Assembly: GCA_024809215.1 (NCBI GenBank)
Contig: JANUBW010000003.1
Location: 186,001 to 250,000, forward strand
Length of the DNA stretch: 64,000 nucleotides
DNA from: Niastella sp. OAS944
GTDB lineage: Bacteria > Bacteroidota > Bacteroidia > Chitinophagales > Chitinophagaceae
Direction of reading: 5' to 3'
The notes under the pieces were generated by a model. The model did no database searches. It saw only the letters and a list, made by a program, of their open reading frames with translations, and was not told the DNA's origin. This document shows positions 48,312 to 56,865 of this stretch, piece by piece. The position numbers and the translations under genes are program-made. Position 1 is the stretch's first letter. Every line of letters starts with the position of its first letter.

Positions 48312-48470
48312 ATGGATTATATTCTTGACGAACGCCCGCGTAAACTGTATTTAGAAGAGCTCTTGGCCATTACGCTTACCCGTTTGGGATTGCCTATCAT
48401 AATTTCTGGCCAATACCTACCACCGAAATAACACAGAATACCGGCGCCGTACTGAAACAGAATAAGGGTA
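48312..48470 (+). pseudogene. Frameshifted C-terminal relic of a SusD-family gene
   Basis: From 48312 one frame gives YILDERPRKLYLEELLAITLTRLG, the SusD helix that in intact proteins reads LDERARELYLEG...LxRxG. From 48398 a second frame continues HNFWPIPTTEITQNTGAVLKQN, the canonical SusD C-terminal FPIPxxEIxxN...QNPGY block. The frames differ, so a frameshift or deletion of a few bases lies at about 48380-48398. The N-terminal ~400 residues are gone. A terminator follows at 48505. Confidence 0.7.
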
Positions 48471-48504
48471 CACCGAATAATCCGGTTTCGTTAACACACT
48501 TTAC

Positions 48505-48538
48505 AGGCCGTTCCAATGCACATCGGGACGGCCTTTTT
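48505..48538 (+). terminator. Intrinsic terminator after the SusD relic
   Basis: AGGCCGTTCC pairs with GGGACGGCCT, followed by TTTTT. It remains intact downstream of the broken SusD frame, marking the former operon end. Confidence 0.75.
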
Positions 48539-48732
48539 ACTTGTCATGATGACACAACAGATAACGGCTACAATTATCAGTTTGGGCAATGCATACAACA
48601 TAATTAAATGTGTGGCGAGTGGTTGGGGCCTCTAGATACATCGCAGGCTTTTGTTTTGCAGCGGCATAAGATTTTATACAAATCCGCTTTGGTGTATCCG
48701 CTTACTTCACGCTGCAACCAAATACCTTTTAT

Positions 48733-51700
48733 ATGATACGGCTTTACTTCTCTGTTCACAGATTGCTGTTAGGCATTTCTGTGTTCATCATTCCTTTATT
48801 ATCCCAATCACAGGATGTTGCATATAGATGGGGACGGGCGCTTACCTCTACCGCCACTGCTTCAGGCTACAGTGTGGCGCTAGATGCCCGCGGTAATATA
48901 TATACAACCGGTTTTTTTTCAGGCACACTGGATGCTGACCCCACTGGCGCTACCGTGAACCTTACTTCCACCGGTTCAGATGATATCTTCATTACCAAAC
49001 TAGACACTGCCGGTCTGTATGTATGGTCTATACAACTCGGTGCTGCATACAGTGACCGGGCATTCGATATAACCACGGATGCAGCCGGTAATACGTATGT
49101 TACAGGGTATTTCAATGGTACACTGGATTTTGACCCCGGCCCTGGCGTAGCCAGTCTCACTGCGGCTGGCGGATCCACCGTTTTTGTAGCCAAATACAAT
49201 GCAGCCGGCGACTACGAATGGGCAACTCCTTTATTAACCGGTATGCCAGCCGCACTTACCTTAGATGCTACCGGTAACATATATGCAACCGGATCTTTTA
49301 CCGGCGCCTCAACCGTTAACACGAGTGCAGGCAGCACCACATTGGCTTCTGCCGGCGCCAATGATGCCTTTGTGCTAAAACTGGATGCTACCGGCGCCTG
49401 CCAGTGGGCAAAACAAATGGGCGGTGCAATGGAAGACCTGCCCGGCGCTATAACAGTCGACCACAACGGTAATGTATACAGCACAGGCCGCTTTAACGGC
49501 ATCGCCGATTATGATCCCGGCGCAGGTACAGCCACCATTAAAGTTGTAGATACAGGCTATAATATCTATGTAAGTAAGTTAAACGCCAATGGCGATTTTG
49601 TATATGTGAAAAGCATAGCGGCTTTATACAGTAACGATATTACTGTAGATAACGCTGACAACTTATACTTTACCGGTACTTTTAATCGCGGGGTAAATTT
49701 TGATCCGAACCATGGTTGGCCAAACTGGGTTGTTTTATATGCGTCAGGCGCTTCGGATGCATTTGTTGCTAAATTCGATGCGGCAGGTAATTATGTTTGG
49801 GTAAAACAAATAGGCGGCAACTCGACTGAATATTCACGCAGTATTGCATTGGACGATAAGGGGAACGTATATACCACAGGTATATTTTATGGTTATATGG
49901 AGGCAGACCCGGAACAGGGTATATCTCCTCTTACTTCGGCAGGTGGTTATGATGTATACATCAGCCTGCTGGACCCTAATGGTAATTATATCTGGGGGAA
50001 AAGTTTTGGTGGTGTGGGGCTGGATGAAAGCTATGGTCTTGCGGTTGACCCAAACAATAGTATATATACAGTGGGATCTTTTAACGGCATGATGGATATA
50101 GACCCCGGCCCGGCTGCTCAGCCTGTTAATGCCGGCAGCGGCCAGGGCGTATTCATCAACAAATTATTGTCGCGTAACAATCAACGGGATGCCGTTTTTG
50201 TATGGGGCGACTGGATACCTGCTTTCGGTGGAACAGCTACCGGTACCAGTGTGGCAACAGATTCGGCTAACAATGTATACATGGCAGGCTTCTTTCAGGG
50301 AGAGATAGATATTGACCCTTCTTATAACAGATTTGATCAGGATACAGCAACAGGCGGTGAGGATATGTTTATTGTGAAAGTAGATGCAAGCGGTAATAAG
50401 GTGTGGAAAGCTCGTTTTGGGGCTGCTTCCAACGACCGGGCCACCAAAATAGCGGTTGATGCAGCAGGTAATACATACGTTACGGGTTATTTTACAGGTA
50501 CCGTTGATTTTGATCCTGGGCCAGGTACGGCTAACCTGAGCTCGGTAGATGGCGCCAATGCCTTTGTGCTTAAGCTAAGCCCTGCCGGTCAATACCTATG
50601 GGCAACGAATTTGCTCACAGGAGAAGGACAGTCGATTGCAATAGATGCTGCCGGCAATTCCTATATAACAGGCGTTTTTGCCGGTACGGTTGATGTGAGT
50701 ACCCCGTCCGGGCCTGTACCATTAACTTCATCCGGCGCCAACGACGTATTTGTAATAAAGCTGGATGCCAATGGCAATATCGTATGGGTTAAACAAATGG
50801 GAGGAACCGGCGATGACAGGGCACAGGCAATAGCGCTTGACGGTAGCGGAAATATATACACCTGCGGACAAAGCGCCAATGGAGGCGATTTTGATCCAGG
50901 TACAGGCATAACAATGCTTACTGCCGGTGTGTACATTAGTAAGCTCAATAGCAATGGCGGTCATGTCTGGGCCAAACAAATAAACGCAACCTATGGTAAC
51001 GACCTGGCAACAGATTCCGGTAGTAATATATACCTCACAGGCATCTTTGATAACACAGTTGATTTTGATCCTGGTGCGGGAACGGCCAATCTTACCGGCA
51101 CCTCCAGCGCTTATATACTAAAGCTGGATGCATTAGGTAACTATATATGGGTAAAACAATTAAGCAGCGCATTGCCTCAGACGGCAAACGGCATAACTGT
51201 AGATGCGGCGGGAAATGTATTTACAACGGGTTCTTACACGGCGGCCATGGATGCTGACCCAGGACCAGGAACTGCACTGCTCACTGACTCCATTACCTAC
51301 ACGGTATACATCAGCAAGCTTGACCGGGATGGCAATTATGTATGGGCAGAAACGATGCACACAAACTATAAATCCAATGTGGTAAGGGGGTACGATGTAG
51401 CAGTAGATAAACTCGGAGGTGTGTTAACGATCGGCTATTTTACCGGTTTGCTGGATATGGACCCAGGCCCGAATACATTTAGTGTTTTAGCCGGTTATTA
51501 TCCTTATCAGCGCTTTGGCCAAAGTGTTTTTGTAAGTAAATTAAGGCAGGTGAATGTGGCAGATGGAAGCGGTGGCGAAGCCGGCCCCTTGCCACTGACC
51601 TGGTTAACTGTGGATGGTCATTTAAATAGCCAGCAGCAACCGGTTATTAACTTTACTGTTGCCGAAACCAGCGTAAAAGATTACAGCATTGAAAAAACGG

Positions 51701-52110
51701 AAGACGGCGTAAGATTTACCAGCATTGGTACGCTTATCAGCAAAGGGGATGGGGAGAATCATTATTCCTTTACAGAGGCCGCTGTTTTACAAAAAGCTGC
51801 CTGGTACCGCATATTGCAAACCGATATAGATGGACACTCTTCCTATTCTTCCGTGATTCGATTAATACCAGGAAGCAACAGCCCTTCCATAGTGGCGTAT
51901 CCGGTTCCGGTAACACAAAGCGTTACCATACAGATCACCGGCGATGCATTGCTGCATACAAAAGCATTGTTGGTAGATGCAGCCGGCCGGCCTCTACAAA
52001 CTATTATTTTCAATAATTATAACACTTCTATAAATATGAGCCATTTGCCGGGAGGCGTATATATACTGCGACTGGCGAACGGAACAAGTGTGAAGCTGGT
52101 GAAGAAATAG
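48733..52110 (+). CDS. SBBP-repeat beta-propeller protein with T9SS sorting domain
   Basis: 1125 residues. Signal peptide (LLLGISVFIIPLLSQSQ). About 20 repeats of ~50 residues with the pattern AxDxxGNxYxTGxFxGTxDxDPGxGxxxLTSxGxxDxFxxKLDxxGxYxWxKxxGG, the SBBP motif, form propellers. The protein consists of two related halves, roughly residues 27-480 and 480-940. Residues ~955-1040 are an Ig-like/fibronectin-like domain and the final ~75 residues (SPSIVAYPVPVTQSVTI to VKLVKK) a type IX secretion signal. Secreted or surface-attached; binding role inferred. Confidence 0.9.
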   Translation: MIRLYFSVHRLLLGISVFIIPLLSQSQDVAYRWGRALTSTATASGYSVALDARGNIYTTGFFSGTLDADPTGATVNLTSTGSDDIFITKLDTAGLYVWSIQLGAAYSDRAFDITTDAAGNTYVTGYFNGTLDFDPGPGVASLTAAGGSTVFVAKYNAAGDYEWATPLLTGMPAALTLDATGNIYATGSFTGASTVNTSAGSTTLASAGANDAFVLKLDATGACQWAKQMGGAMEDLPGAITVDHNGNVYSTGRFNGIADYDPGAGTATIKVVDTGYNIYVSKLNANGDFVYVKSIAALYSNDITVDNADNLYFTGTFNRGVNFDPNHGWPNWVVLYASGASDAFVAKFDAAGNYVWVKQIGGNSTEYSRSIALDDKGNVYTTGIFYGYMEADPEQGISPLTSAGGYDVYISLLDPNGNYIWGKSFGGVGLDESYGLAVDPNNSIYTVGSFNGMMDIDPGPAAQPVNAGSGQGVFINKLLSRNNQRDAVFVWGDWIPAFGGTATGTSVATDSANNVYMAGFFQGEIDIDPSYNRFDQDTATGGEDMFIVKVDASGNKVWKARFGAASNDRATKIAVDAAGNTYVTGYFTGTVDFDPGPGTANLSSVDGANAFVLKLSPAGQYLWATNLLTGEGQSIAIDAAGNSYITGVFAGTVDVSTPSGPVPLTSSGANDVFVIKLDANGNIVWVKQMGGTGDDRAQAIALDGSGNIYTCGQSANGGDFDPGTGITMLTAGVYISKLNSNGGHVWAKQINATYGNDLATDSGSNIYLTGIFDNTVDFDPGAGTANLTGTSSAYILKLDALGNYIWVKQLSSALPQTANGITVDAAGNVFTTGSYTAAMDADPGPGTALLTDSITYTVYISKLDRDGNYVWAETMHTNYKSNVVRGYDVAVDKLGGVLTIGYFTGLLDMDPGPNTFSVLAGYYPYQRFGQSVFVSKLRQVNVADGSGGEAGPLPLTWLTVDGHLNSQQQPVINFTVAETSVKDYSIEKTEDGVRFTSIGTLISKGDGENHYSFTEAAVLQKAAWYRILQTDIDGHSSYSSVIRLIPGSNSPSIVAYPVPVTQSVTIQITGDALLHTKALLVDAAGRPLQTIIFNNYNTSINMSHLPGGVYILRLANGTSVKLVKK

Positions 52111-52125
52111 AAAATTATAATGAGA

Positions 52126-52164
52126 CGGTTTCTTATGTTTGCAAACATAGGAGACCGCCTTTTT
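52126..52164 (+). terminator. Intrinsic terminator
   Basis: GGTTTCTTATGTTT pairs with AAACATAGGAGACC (two G-T or mismatched positions), followed by GCCTTTTTA. Follows the SBBP gene. A second hairpin (52206-52231, AACCCCCTG/CAGGGGTT) lies downstream. Confidence 0.7.
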
Positions 52165-52242
52165 ACTTGATGGATACTGCAGCAGTATTTTTAAACAAAA
52201 TTACTAACCCCCTGCAAAATTTACAGGGGTTACTCTACATGG

Positions 52243-52430
52243 GCTGACAAACTATTCCATATTTTTAATATCGAAAATCGTGAAGTATGGATTTAAGTGT
52301 GTTGCACGCCGTGAAATCACCGGACCGTGAATACACGATGAAGGATAAATTGAATGGCATAACCAGGCCCGCTCGGGTGCCGGTTTCGAATGGTCAGGGT
52401 GGTATAACCAAAACATATCCCAACGTTTAT
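52243..52430. repeat. 188-bp direct repeat, left copy (broken gene start)
   Basis: Nearly identical to 55238-55426, beginning at GCTGACAA and ending at CGTTTAT. It contains the upstream region and first ~48 codons of the 308-residue gene at 55282. Differences between the copies inside the coding part are mostly synonymous until frame-shifting indels near 52365-52385. Confidence 0.88.
52287..52430 (+). pseudogene. Truncated, frameshifted copy of the 55282 gene
   Basis: Starts MDLSVLHAVKSPDREYTMKD like the intact gene, then shifts frame (one inserted and two missing bases relative to 55350-55385) and loses similarity after 52430. The open frame extends to 52595 but encodes unrelated residues after the shift. 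Confidence 0.8.
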
Positions 52431-52679
52431 CTTCAAGTAGTCCCGACAGGACTGCTTTTTTATTTTAAACCCGCATATTATCAACTGGTTACACTAAGCG
52501 CTATTTGCTGCTCCCTCGGCGCCCCCGCGAAAATTGGGTGGTGGTGGGAGTTCTTGATGGGATCGAAGGTAGAGAAAAGATGGGAGAAAAATTAGATGTA
52601 AACAACAGTAAAGAAAGAGTAAGTTGCGTATCATTATTCTTCTGAATGAACTCGGTCAAATATTAAAAGCAACTGTTCT

Positions 52680-53177
52680 ATGAATAGGCAAAAGTATGGA
52701 CTGGCAGCCTTACTCTTTTTTCTGGCAGGAACAAGCCTGTTGGCATATGGAATTGAGACCTTAGGGATTTTGTCAAAAAATAAAATAGTAGTAACAACAC
52801 TTGCCACTACAGGCCCCAATTATGAAGTAGTATTTGGCCAACTTAAATTAAAAGGGCAGCTCCCCGACACATCCTTGGATTTTGATGTAAGCGGAGTAAT
52901 GATAGCGGATAACGGGTCAAATACAATGGAGGACTACCTGCACCAGCATTATCGCGCATTTGGAGATTATTTTGTTATTACAGAAAAAACTGTTGGTATT
53001 AAACAAAGTGACAATCCGGATTTTCATCCTTTAATTGAAATCATAGACTGGCGGCATATAGATAAATTTCTATTTTGGTTAACAGTCTTCTTTAATCTGC
53101 TGCTTTTTATATTAGCCCGGGTATGTTACAAAAAGTATGTTTTAAGAAAAAAAGGCGGGCAACTAAATGCTCCTTGA
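52680..53177 (+). CDS. Small membrane protein with two terminal helices
   Basis: 165 residues. N-terminal helix YGLAALLFFLAGTSLLAYGI and C-terminal helix FWLTVFFNLLLFILARVCY bracket a ~95-residue soluble region, so the middle is probably periplasmic or cytosolic between two anchors. No family recognised. Lies inside the direct-repeat-bounded island. Confidence 0.65.
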   Translation: MNRQKYGLAALLFFLAGTSLLAYGIETLGILSKNKIVVTTLATTGPNYEVVFGQLKLKGQLPDTSLDFDVSGVMIADNGSNTMEDYLHQHYRAFGDYFVITEKTVGIKQSDNPDFHPLIEIIDWRHIDKFLFWLTVFFNLLLFILARVCYKKYVLRKKGGQLNAP

Positions 53178-53220
53178 GTTACTCGAAGGTAGATTCGTAA
53201 ATGAAGTCAAAACTTGTTAA

Positions 53221-53733
53221 TCATTTAATAGGCTCACCAGTGGCATTATCTAAAACAAAATCTTGCCACCCCCCAGGCGGATCACATTCGCCATTTCCAT
53301 ATATTCTATTTTCATTAAATCTTTCTATCAAAATACCATCTACACCCAGACTGGAGTTTTTCCAAATTAAATTACCCCTTTCGTCAATACAATAAATGCT
53401 TCCCGACCCAGTAACATAGAACAAATTTTCATTGAAGTAAAGATGTCCAAAATAACCGTCCACCTGTAATACTAATACACTTGCATTTTCTAAAAGGTCA
53501 TAAAGATAAAAGTGACCTTGATGTCCAATAGCCAATAGATTATTACGTATTATAACATCTTTAAACGGACTACAATAAGACCCGAAGCGAATTTGAAAAG
53601 CCTTATTTATTATATCATTATTTTTCAAAACGAGATACTCAACATTACCCCATTTTACCGATTGCTTGCCTGAAACAAGCAATATTTGATTTCTCAGTTC
53701 TTCAGGAACGCTGTTTGTAAATTCAATATTCAT
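53221..53733 (-). CDS. Propeller-like conserved protein, possibly an immunity protein
   Basis: 170 residues. Short strand pairs (LLAIGHQGHFYLYDL, LFYVTGSGSIYCIDERGNLIWKN) and a C-terminal NGECDPPGGWQDFVLDNATGEPI motif. Proteins with this GxGExDPPGGW ending are common, uncharacterised and are often found in accessory regions and near polymorphic toxin loci; an immunity or toxin-associated role is an inference. Cytosolic. Alone on its strand inside the island. Confidence 0.65.
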   Translation of the reverse strand: MNIEFTNSVPEELRNQILLVSGKQSVKWGNVEYLVLKNNDIINKAFQIRFGSYCSPFKDVIIRNNLLAIGHQGHFYLYDLLENASVLVLQVDGYFGHLYFNENLFYVTGSGSIYCIDERGNLIWKNSSLGVDGILIERFNENRIYGNGECDPPGGWQDFVLDNATGEPIK

Positions 53734-54215
53734 TTCTATTAAAATGATGATGTGTTTTGAGCTTCTACTAAAGGTCAGATGGCCATCTATGGGAAATTAT
53801 GCAATTAAATTAGGAACTTTTACAGTTTCTTGTAGTAAAGTAAATGCTGCACCAAGTTAAGGATTGCGGAGATTATCAACTTAATCTCCGCATAGTTTGC
53901 GGCGCTTCTTATCAATTTACCGGGAAATATGAGTTAAAATAGCGTCATATCTTAAAGGATCACTCTTCAATCTGTTAACTAAATCCAAACTATCTCTTGC
54001 GCCTCAATTTTGCTTGCCGCCCAAACCCGGGTATCATAATCTACAATGCGTGGCCTAACTTTTGCTTTGATTTTATCTAATTTATTGCGTAATCAACCGT
54101 ACATATCACTGGTTATCAATCGTGTATTTGTCACTTAGTATTATTTCGAAGAAAAAAGAAATCAGAAAACATAATCCTTATATTTACGTTATTATTAGGT
54201 ACCTAATTCTGAAGA
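53734..54215. other. Intergenic stretch with a perfect hairpin
   Basis: No supported gene. TGCGGAGATTA (53865-53875) pairs with TAATCTCCGCA (53882-53892), without a T run. Minus-strand fragments such as RPRIVDYDTRVWAASKIEAQ (about 54000-54070) look like decayed coding sequence of unknown origin. A TATATTTA sequence at 54179-54186 may be the -7 element for the 54216 gene. Confidence 0.5.
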
Positions 54216-54686
54216 ATGAACTGTTTAACACATAACCTTGGATTATCAGAGACGTTTGAAAACGTGAGGAAGCTCTCTTTTGAGGAAAAGAAAGAGGCCG
54301 TGTTAGATGAAGTAAAAATCAACGCTTTTTTAGATAAAATACTGGAATTTAAAAGTTTATTTGTAACCAAAGCAAATAATATTAACACCTTAGTCGAAAA
54401 AATAGAAGAAATAACTTGGTTTAATGATAAGGATGTTGATAATGATACTTTGATGAAGATCAATGATTTGATTTCAGCAATTAGAGATTTACATTCTTCA
54501 CTTCTGAGACAATATGTGTCATTAAATATTATTCGTTCCAAAGGCATTGCAAATATAGAAATCAAAAACTTTAAAGCTGCAATAGACGATTTAAAGGAGG
54601 TTGCACAGGACCTTGAATCCAGATTTTTTTTCTTGCCAAATATTCCCGATTTTGAGGAAATTACCAAAGAACTTTCCTTAGTTTAA
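54216..54686 (+). CDS. Helical protein, probable partner (antitoxin-like) of the 54686 gene
   Basis: 156 residues, almost entirely charged and helical (KLSFEEKKEAVLDEVKINAFLDKI, NFKAAIDDLKEVAQDLESRFF), with no DNA-binding motif recognised. Its TAA overlaps the next gene's ATG as TAATG. Order (first gene long and helical, second RelE-like) fits an antitoxin-toxin operon, but this is inferred from arrangement and the partner's fold. Confidence 0.65.
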   Translation: MNCLTHNLGLSETFENVRKLSFEEKKEAVLDEVKINAFLDKILEFKSLFVTKANNINTLVEKIEEITWFNDKDVDNDTLMKINDLISAIRDLHSSLLRQYVSLNIIRSKGIANIEIKNFKAAIDDLKEVAQDLESRFFFLPNIPDFEEITKELSLV

Positions 54687-55102
54687 TGACTATTTATTGC
54701 TTAGATGATTTTAAGGCCGAATATGAAAAATTAAAGAAAAAGGATTCTTACTCATCCCTCGAAAAGGATATTATTGATCATTTCTTCGACAAAGACGTAA
54801 CTGCATTAAAGGCTGGTACAAGATTAAATAATAGTGATGACTCTCCCTATATTAAGAAACGATTAAGCGGAAGTGGAGGCTTTAGGGTATACTACTTGCT
54901 CATCGTAAAAAACGAAAACCTATACTTAATGTTTGTTCATCCGAAGAGCGGTTCTTTGGGTTATGACAATATTACTGATGAGTCAAAAGCTGCATTATAC
55001 AAAAAGGTGTTAGCGTGTATAAAAACAAACGATCTATATGTAGTTACGGCTGTAGGAGAAAAACTAGTATTTACAAAAAAAGAAGTACTATCAAAAAAAT
55101 AA
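54686..55102 (+). CDS. RelE/HigB-like toxin candidate
   Basis: 138 residues. The first helix (FKAEYEKLKKKDSYSSLEKDI) and the block KKRLSGSGGFRVYYLLIVKNENLYLMFVHPKSG match the RelE-like fold, where the R-V-Y-Y strand and the K..SG strand form the active face; typical catalytic residues (Arg, Tyr, Lys) are present at those strands. RelE proteins cut ribosome-bound mRNA. The C-terminal extension (VVTAVGEKLVFTKKEVL) is not usual. The start overlaps the upstream partner's stop. A palindrome GCGTAACATATTACGC follows at 55138-55153. Confidence 0.65.
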   Translation: MTIYCLDDFKAEYEKLKKKDSYSSLEKDIIDHFFDKDVTALKAGTRLNNSDDSPYIKKRLSGSGGFRVYYLLIVKNENLYLMFVHPKSGSLGYDNITDESKAALYKKVLACIKTNDLYVVTAVGEKLVFTKKEVLSKK

Positions 55103-55137
55103 ACCACTCGATTGACTCTATAAAATGAACAACTGTA

Positions 55138-55153
55138 GCGTAACATATTACGC
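55138..55153. promoter_or_regulatory. Palindromic site GCGTAA-CATA-TTACGC
   Basis: Six-base inverted arms around CATA, just after the RelE-like gene and before the 55238 direct repeat. Could be an operator or an insertion footprint. Confidence 0.35.
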
Positions 55154-55237
55154 AATACCTCATAGAGTTCTTTACTAACTGTCCGGGCCAACTCCAAAAC
55201 TTTAGATAAAAAAACTTAAAGTCAGTACTTTTCATAC

Positions 55238-55426
55238 GCTGACAAATTTTTCCATATTTTTAAGACAGAAAATCGTGAAGTATGGATTTAAGTGTGTTGC
55301 ATGCCGTGAAATCACCTGACCGTGATTACACGATGAAAGATAAATTGAATGGCATAACCAGCCTGCTTGGGTGCCGATTTCTCGAATGGTCAGGATGGTA
55401 TAACCAAAACATCTCCCAGCGTTTAT
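55238..55426. repeat. 188-bp direct repeat, right copy (intact gene start)
   Basis: Matches 52243-52430 in the same orientation. Together they bracket a ~3-kb stretch carrying the 52680, 53221, 54216 and 54686 genes. Confidence 0.88.
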
Positions 55427-56208
55427 TAGGCCACTACAGGCTCTACAAACTCTTCAAAGCGAAAAACCAGATTGATACTCAGCTTTCTTCTCCAATCGCG
55501 TACATCGCACACTACCGAGTCCTACACATAATTAAATATGCCCTTTCCTACATAACGGCTGTTTTGTATTATATCTGCACCCTGGGTGACCGGTACCATC
55601 CATTGCTGATTGAACAGGTAAATAAACAACTAATCTATCAACAGTTTTCAATCCTGCAGGAATTTCTAACCAATGCAGACACTGACTTTGAAAAAGCACT
55701 GTTCCATGCAATGAATCAGATTAACAGCTATGGTAATAATATAAAACCGGAAATAACCTTCATTCAAAACCGTCTCGAACAAAAAGTATACAACAATACT
55801 TGTCATTACTTTACCGAATATAACGGAACTGCTCTACCCGGAACAAATGATATAAAGGGTAAGCAAGCTGGAGTGCTTTCAAAGAAGCAAATTTTGATTC
55901 TTCTGGATCTCCTTGCCGATAAGAAATGTATTGAAAGAATAGATTATGAAAATTCCAACAAATTTAAAGTCGAGGCTGAACTACTTCATGGATTGAATGG
56001 CAAAAGTAAAAGTACGTGGGAGGAAGAGCTTAATAACTATAAGAATAAAGGCATATATTCTTATAAGGGCGAAGGCGAATTCAACCAGTTAATTAAGGAC
56101 ATAACAGGCTTATCAAACATAATACAAAAATCAGCGCTTCGGCCCCTGGCAATTGCAGCAGATAAAAAAATAATAGAGTTGGAAAATAATCGAAAGCACA
56201 AACAATAG
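55282..56208 (+). CDS. Conserved accessory protein of unknown function (intact paralogue of 52287)
   Basis: 308 residues (MDLSVLHAVKSPDRDYTMKD to ENNRKHKQ). The middle is helical with one or two hydrophobic stretches (HIIKYALSYITAVLYYICTL) and the rest is charged, with EVENxxK-like and KKQILILLDLLADKKCIER helices. No family recognised. Its 5' region was duplicated, and one copy decayed, which indicates recent recombination. Followed on the opposite strand by an XRE gene. Confidence 0.75.
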   Translation: MDLSVLHAVKSPDRDYTMKDKLNGITSLLGCRFLEWSGWYNQNISQRLLGHYRLYKLFKAKNQIDTQLSSPIAYIAHYRVLHIIKYALSYITAVLYYICTLGDRYHPLLIEQVNKQLIYQQFSILQEFLTNADTDFEKALFHAMNQINSYGNNIKPEITFIQNRLEQKVYNNTCHYFTEYNGTALPGTNDIKGKQAGVLSKKQILILLDLLADKKCIERIDYENSNKFKVEAELLHGLNGKSKSTWEEELNNYKNKGIYSYKGEGEFNQLIKDITGLSNIIQKSALRPLAIAADKKIIELENNRKHKQ

Positions 56209-56221
56209 ATAATCTTGATGC

Positions 56222-56506
56222 TCATTTCTTTTTTACAGGTTCTTCTGGATAAAAGTCTTTAGGTGAACAATCCATTTCTATAGCAAGAATATTTAATTGA
56301 TCGTGTGTATACATAGAAGGCTCCGTTAGGCTTTCAATTTGCCCTATGTAGCCAGGAGTAACATTCAGGCATGTAGCAATATTCTCCTGCGTTAATTTAT
56401 TATCACGTCTTTTCTGCCGAACTAAATCAACTATCGCCAGTTCAAAACTGCTTTTTCCTTTCTTGGTAGTAGAATTTGCCACAACTTTTATTATTCTTAT
56501 TTGCAA
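56222..56506 (-). CDS. XRE-type HTH transcriptional regulator
   Basis: 94 residues. ELAIVDLVRQKRRDNKLTQE followed by NIATCLNVTPGYIGQIES is the XRE/lambda-repressor HTH (LTQEnIAxxLNVtpgyIgqIE). The first ~20 residues are basic. A probable autoregulatory repressor or antitoxin-like protein; it reads away from the structured RNA at 56619, sharing the spacer with it. Confidence 0.88.
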   Translation of the reverse strand: MQIRIIKVVANSTTKKGKSSFELAIVDLVRQKRRDNKLTQENIATCLNVTPGYIGQIESLTEPSMYTHDQLNILAIEMDCSPKDFYPEEPVKKK

Positions 56507-56618
56507 TTATGCAAAAAAGCCCTATCTTCATTCTTAGTTATAGCTAAGGAATATTATTCTATACCATATTATGTTTTTGCGGTTCTTCCTAACAGGAAGT
56601 ATTGCGCTTGAGAGTCTC

Positions 56619-56753
56619 GTCGCACGAACCTGACAAATTCTAACAACGCGAGATTAAGTAAAGCGCCCAACCCTTATATTGCACTATTGGGTTGGGCCTG
56701 CTTAAACTTTGCGTTGTCACCGAAAGGTGGGGTCTTGTCAGGACCTGTGCGAC
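56619..56753 (+). ncRNA. Structured RNA candidate with nested helices and a GNRA-capped hairpin
   Basis: Complementary segments nest in order: GTCGCAC (56619-56625) with GTGCGAC (56747-56753); CCTGACAA (56629-56636) with TTGTCAGG (56735-56742); ACAACGC (56643-56649) with GCGTTGT (56711-56717); AAGT with ACTT (56656-56659, 56706-56709); AAGC with GCTT (56661-56664, 56700-56703); GCCCAACCC (56665-56673) with GGGTTGGGC (56689-56697). A side hairpin CACC-GAAA-GGTG (56718-56729) has a GNRA loop. All pairings are perfect. The region holds no supported gene and stands 113 bp upstream of the ATG at 56866. The plus strand is chosen because the GNRA loop reads GAAA and because of the downstream genes; the family was not recognised. 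Confidence 0.72.
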
Positions 56754-56865
56754 AAAGGACGGCAGGTTCCAACCCTTTAGTATTTTGGCCCGTTATAATC
56801 CGCCCCAGGAACCTTCCTTTCTTTTTAGGCTCATAACCATATTCATTAACCTTAAATTCTTTCTC

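Noticed and set aside
53980-54075. Receiver-domain-like fragments on the minus strand
   Set aside because: Short fragments such as DLVNRLKSDPLRYDAILT resemble response-regulator text but are broken by stops and too short to support a gene or a named relic.
56619-56753. Retron msr/msd, riboswitch or rho-independent terminator
   Set aside because: No reverse transcriptase lies nearby, the helices do not match any riboswitch class I know, and no T run follows the stem as a terminator requires. A structured RNA of unknown type is the more cautious call.
56692-56865. Longer start for the 56866 gene
   Set aside because: This extension overlaps the structured RNA and its residues follow the RNA stems rather than a protein pattern; the ATG at 56866 gives a normal protein start.
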